Below, piece after piece: positions 61,650 to 64,000 of a DNA stretch of 64,000 bases. Every line of letters starts with the position of its first letter. Positions within the stretch are counted from its first letter, which is position 1. A program made the position numbers and the translations under genes. This DNA is from Elusimicrobia bacterium CG1_02_56_21 (GTDB lineage: Bacteria; Elusimicrobiota; Elusimicrobia; Elusimicrobiales; UBA9959): NCBI GenBank assembly GCA_001871115.1, contig MNUR01000122.1, positions 1-64,000 of the forward strand, given 5' to 3'. Below the pieces are notes generated by a model, which saw only the letters and a program-made list of their open reading frames with translations, was not told the origin of the DNA and ran no database searches.

Positions 61650-61746
61650 AGTCGGGAATCGGGGATCGAGGGTCGGGAATCACGGAAAACTCCGTATGCT
61701 TATCCCCAGTTCCCGGTTCCTGATTCCAGATTCTCGATTTTTTGGG
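61650..61746 (+). terminator. Quasi-palindromic terminator with 7-bp quasi-periodic arms
   Basis: The left arm (61650-61682) and the right arm (about 61703-61739) are each built of 7-bp near-repeats (such as AGTCGGG then AATCGGG). They pair imperfectly over about 33 bp. The apex is a perfect ACGGA-AAAC-TCCGT hairpin (61682-61695). The element ends in T6 (61738-61743), so it can terminate the cyclase transcript. It lies between the cyclase stop and the FAD-subunit SD. Confidence 0.7.
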
Positions 61747-61754
61747 GAGGATTT

Positions 61755-62648
61755 ATGCCGATAACGACAGAATTTGAATATGTGAAGCCGAAGGACATGG
61801 AAGAAGCCCTCCATGTCTTTTCGCTTTACAGGGAGAAAGCCAGGGCGCTGGCGGGCGGTACGGACCTGGTGGTCCGCCTGAAGGAAAACCTGGCCCGCCC
61901 CGAAGTGGTGGTGGATGTAAAAGGCCTGCCGGAACTCGCGGGACTTTCTTTTAAGGGGGGCACGCTCCGGATAGGCGCGCTCGTGACATTTTCAGACCTC
62001 ATAGATTCGCCGTTTATAAAGAGCAAATTCCCGCTTCTCTGGGAGGCTTCCAGGACGGTAGCTTCGGTCGGGGTAAGAAACCGCGCTACGGTAGCAGGCA
62101 ATATCTGCTCAGCCGTGCCCTCCGCCGACTCGGCCCCCGTGCTGGCTGTTTACGAAGCCGGGGTCCTGACCCGCAGCCTGAAGGGAGAGCGCAGGATACC
62201 GCTCGGGGACTGGTTCACCGGCCCTAAAAAAACTTCCCTGCAGCCTGACGAGATAGTTACCGCTATAGAAATCAAACTGCCGAAAAAGAAGCATGCCGGC
62301 TGCTATATGAAGCTTTCGCGCTACGAGGGTGAAGACCTGGCCCAGGGCGGTATAGCCGTCCTGGCCTTCTCTGACAATACTTACCGCCTGGCTGTCTGCG
62401 CGCTGGGGCCGAAGCCGGTCCGCTGCCCCGGGACCGAGGCCGTGCTCAACGGAAACAAGCTCAGCGAGAAGCTGATCTTAAAAGCAGGGGCCGCCATACT
62501 GCGGGAAATCTCCCCGATAAGCGATATCCGCTCCTCCAAAGAATACCGCCTGCACATGACCGGGATAATGCTGGGCCGCGCGCTGGAAACAGCGGTGGCC
62601 CGGCTGTTTAAAAAGGGCCCGAAATACGGGACCGGGAATATTTGCTAG
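61755..62648 (+). CDS. Molybdenum hydroxylase FAD-binding subunit
   Basis: The 297-residue protein (CoxM/XdhB type) has FAD-loop ARALAGGTDLVVRLKE, ASVGVRNRATVAGNICSAVPSADSAPVLAV and the C-terminal CO-dehydrogenase FAD domain. With the 2Fe-2S and molybdopterin subunits it forms a xanthine-dehydrogenase-family enzyme. The TxGGN motif that binds isoalloxazine is present as TVAGNICSA. The substrate is unknown. Confidence 0.95.
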   Translation: MPITTEFEYVKPKDMEEALHVFSLYREKARALAGGTDLVVRLKENLARPEVVVDVKGLPELAGLSFKGGTLRIGALVTFSDLIDSPFIKSKFPLLWEASRTVASVGVRNRATVAGNICSAVPSADSAPVLAVYEAGVLTRSLKGERRIPLGDWFTGPKKTSLQPDEIVTAIEIKLPKKKHAGCYMKLSRYEGEDLAQGGIAVLAFSDNTYRLAVCALGPKPVRCPGTEAVLNGNKLSEKLILKAGAAILREISPISDIRSSKEYRLHMTGIMLGRALETAVARLFKKGPKYGTGNIC

Positions 62649-62660
62649 GAGGCTCTGAAA

Positions 62661-63128
62661 ATGAAACCGCATACTATCCATTTTAAGCTCAACGGCGAGA
62701 AAGTCGCTTTAGCCGTAGAGCCCAACGACGTGCTTTTGGACGTGCTCCGCGGCGGCCTGGGGATAAAGAGCCCCAAGGTGGGCTGCGACCGGGGGGACTG
62801 CGGAACCTGCACTGTACTGATGAACGGCAAAAGCATCCGCTCCTGCCTGGCCCTGGCCGTAGAGGCGGACGGTACGGAGATCGTTACGCTCGAAGGCGCA
62901 AACAGCCGCAAGTGCACTCGGAAGCTCCAGGCTAAGTTCCACGAGAAGAACGCTTTCCAGTGCGGCTACTGCGCTCCCGGGATAATCCTTTCCGCCACCG
63001 AGCTGCTTGAGAAAAAATCCAAACCCGCCACGCACGACATAAAAGAAGCGATAGCCGGCAATTTGTGCCGCTGCACCGGCTATGAGCCTATAGTGGAAGC
63101 CATTGCGGAAGCGGCCAAAGGGAAGTAG
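62661..63128 (+). CDS. Molybdenum hydroxylase 2Fe-2S subunit
   Basis: The 155-residue protein (CoxS/XdhC type) has the plant-type ferredoxin domain with CDRGDCGTC and RSCLAL, and the second cluster domain with QCGYCAPG and GNLCRCTGYEPI. It passes electrons from the molybdenum centre to FAD. Confidence 0.97.
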   Translation: MKPHTIHFKLNGEKVALAVEPNDVLLDVLRGGLGIKSPKVGCDRGDCGTCTVLMNGKSIRSCLALAVEADGTEIVTLEGANSRKCTRKLQAKFHEKNAFQCGYCAPGIILSATELLEKKSKPATHDIKEAIAGNLCRCTGYEPIVEAIAEAAKGK

Positions 63129-63159
63129 AGAGACAGCTGCCGGGTCAATAAAGGAATAT

Positions 63160-63582
63160 ATGAAGAACATTATGCTGGTGTGCGCGGCAGTTTTACTCGC
63201 GGCTTGTGCTGTGCCGCAGGGTGGAATGAAGAGGACGGCCGGGGCTTCCCTGTTCGGCGGAGCGGAACCTGAGAACCCGCCCGGAGAATCAGAGAATTAC
63301 GTGGACGAGGTTATAGAGGTTTTAACCTCGCCGGCCGGGGCCCGGGTGCACGTAAACGATTCTTTTGCGGGCTATTCACCGGTCAAATATTCCGTGCGCA
63401 GGTTCTGGCGCGGCGCTCCCGGCAATATGACCCTGGATACGGTCAAGGTGGAGGCGCTCCCCGTCTCCGGGGGGCAGTGCGTTCAGACCGGTTTCTACGG
63501 CGAGGCATCGCGCAAGGTAGCGTCCCCGGTGAGCCTGGATATGGCCGCCTGTACCCCCGCGCCCCGTACACGCTCTAAATAG
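63160..63582 (+). CDS. PEGA-domain lipoprotein
   Basis: The 140-residue product starts MKNIMLVCAAVLLAACAVPQGG, a lipobox (LAAC) with an Ala-Val after the Cys, then a disordered linker and a PEGA-type beta domain (DEVIEVLTSPAGARVHVNDSFAGYSPVKYSV). PEGA proteins sit on the cell surface or in the periplasm and bind partners or carbohydrate. It lies inside the hydroxylase operon between the 2Fe-2S and large subunits. AAAGGA precedes ATG 63160; a longer frame into the hydroxylase gene is rejected. Confidence 0.78.
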   Translation: MKNIMLVCAAVLLAACAVPQGGMKRTAGASLFGGAEPENPPGESENYVDEVIEVLTSPAGARVHVNDSFAGYSPVKYSVRRFWRGAPGNMTLDTVKVEALPVSGGQCVQTGFYGEASRKVASPVSLDMAACTPAPRTRSK

Positions 63583-63624
63583 CCGGTGGCCTGGCGATTT
63601 CCTGTTTGGATAGACGAGGTAAAT

Positions 63625-64000
63625 ATGGACCTTCAGAAACTTATCACTAAAACTAAAAAGACAGTAAAGTCCGCAAAAGCCGAAGAAAACCTGGACGTTA
63701 TCGGTAAATCGGTGCTGCGCGTGGACGGCTGGGAAAAGATAAAAGGCGCCGCGAAGTATACCGACGACCTGGAGTTCGGCCCCGCCCTGCTTTTTGCCGC
63801 AGTGGTAGAAAGCCCCTATGCCCACGCCAGGATAAAATCCATTGATATTTCAAAGGCGGAAAAAATGCACGGGGTGGTTAAAGTGGTCACGGGGCGCAGC
63901 TTTACCCACAAGTTCGGCCTGTATATGACGGACCGCTACGTGTTCGCCACCGATACGGTGCGCTTTGTCGGGGAGCAGGTAGCCGCCGTAGTAGCTACGG
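63625..64000 (+). CDS. Molybdenum hydroxylase large (molybdopterin) subunit, partial
   Basis: The first 125 codons are present; the gene runs off the right edge. It starts at ATG 63625 after GAGGT. The translated part contains VIGKSVLRVDGWEKIKGAAKYTDDL and LFAAVVESPYAHARIKSID, the aldehyde-oxidase/xanthine-dehydrogenase opening domain, and ends FVGEQVAAVVA. The molybdopterin and substrate residues lie outside the window. Confidence 0.92.
   Translation, partial: MDLQKLITKTKKTVKSAKAEENLDVIGKSVLRVDGWEKIKGAAKYTDDLEFGPALLFAAVVESPYAHARIKSIDISKAEKMHGVVKVVTGRSFTHKFGLYMTDRYVFATDTVRFVGEQVAAVVAT

Overview
The window is a dense, high-GC (roughly 60% by eye) bacterial chromosome segment with almost no mobile DNA. 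The host is a diderm: there are an Omp85-type barrel, a TolC-type channel, an RND pump, phosphoheptose isomerase and a DAP-type MurE. Peptidoglycan genes are complete enough for a normal rod or coccus. The gene set and several family traits (trypsin-like exoproteases, HEAT-repeat lipoproteins, split glycyl-tRNA synthetase) would fit Elusimicrobiota or a neighbouring phylum. That is an inference from gene content, not a proof. No rRNA, tRNA, CRISPR array, prophage or complete IS was seen.

Layout. 1-1.1 kb: a secreted trypsinogen-like protease. 1.1-13.9 kb: a block of fourteen genes, all on the minus strand, that reads as one metal-stress island. From its 5' end (right) it runs: ECF sigma factor, DUF302 protein, DUF2231 membrane protein, a membrane anti-sigma factor with a seven-cysteine C-terminal tail, a small DUF4190-like membrane protein, CusC, CusB, CusA, cystathionine beta-synthase, cystathionine gamma-lyase, a ThiF/MoeB-rhodanese fusion, a 66-residue zinc-ribbon-like protein, and an exported protein with four heavy-metal-binding repeats. 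13.9-14.7 kb: a gene-free stretch with strong hairpins. 14.7-18.6 kb: HEAT-repeat lipoprotein, V8-like serine protease, a 163-bp inverted-repeat element and a membrane protein. 18.7-31.7 kb: an Ldh_2-family dehydrogenase and the dcw (division and cell wall) cluster mraZ-rsmH-orf56-ftsL-ftsI-murE-murF // mraY-murD-ftsW-murG. It has a clear promoter, a 10-bp-phased MraZ operator and a small gene (56 aa). 31.8-42 kb: the rpmH-rnpA-yidD-yidC-jag and mnmE-yip1-mnmG-rsmG block plus two membrane or membrane-anchored proteins. 42.2-49.4 kb: recO, glyQS, then on the minus strand NUDIX, Omp85-like and nadE genes. 49.5-60.1 kb: the plus-strand housekeeping run rpsB-tsf-pyrH-gmhA-frr-uppS-cdsA-dxr-rseP-ispG-proS. 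60.1-64 kb: an orphan PAS protein, a cyclase-family hydrolase under its own promoter, and a molybdenum-hydroxylase operon (FAD subunit, 2Fe-2S subunit, PEGA lipoprotein, large subunit cut by the window edge).

The most interesting system is the minus-strand island at 1.1-13.9 kb. It combines a candidate periplasmic metal sensor (the anti-sigma tail), an ECF sigma factor, a complete Cu/Ag-type tripartite pump whose CusA keeps the three-methionine site, cysteine- and sulfide-producing enzymes, and a polyvalent CxxC metal-binding protein. The second signal of interest lies outside the genes. Two intergenic quasi-palindromes have arms built from 7-bp and 8-bp quasi-periodic units around a small perfect apical hairpin.
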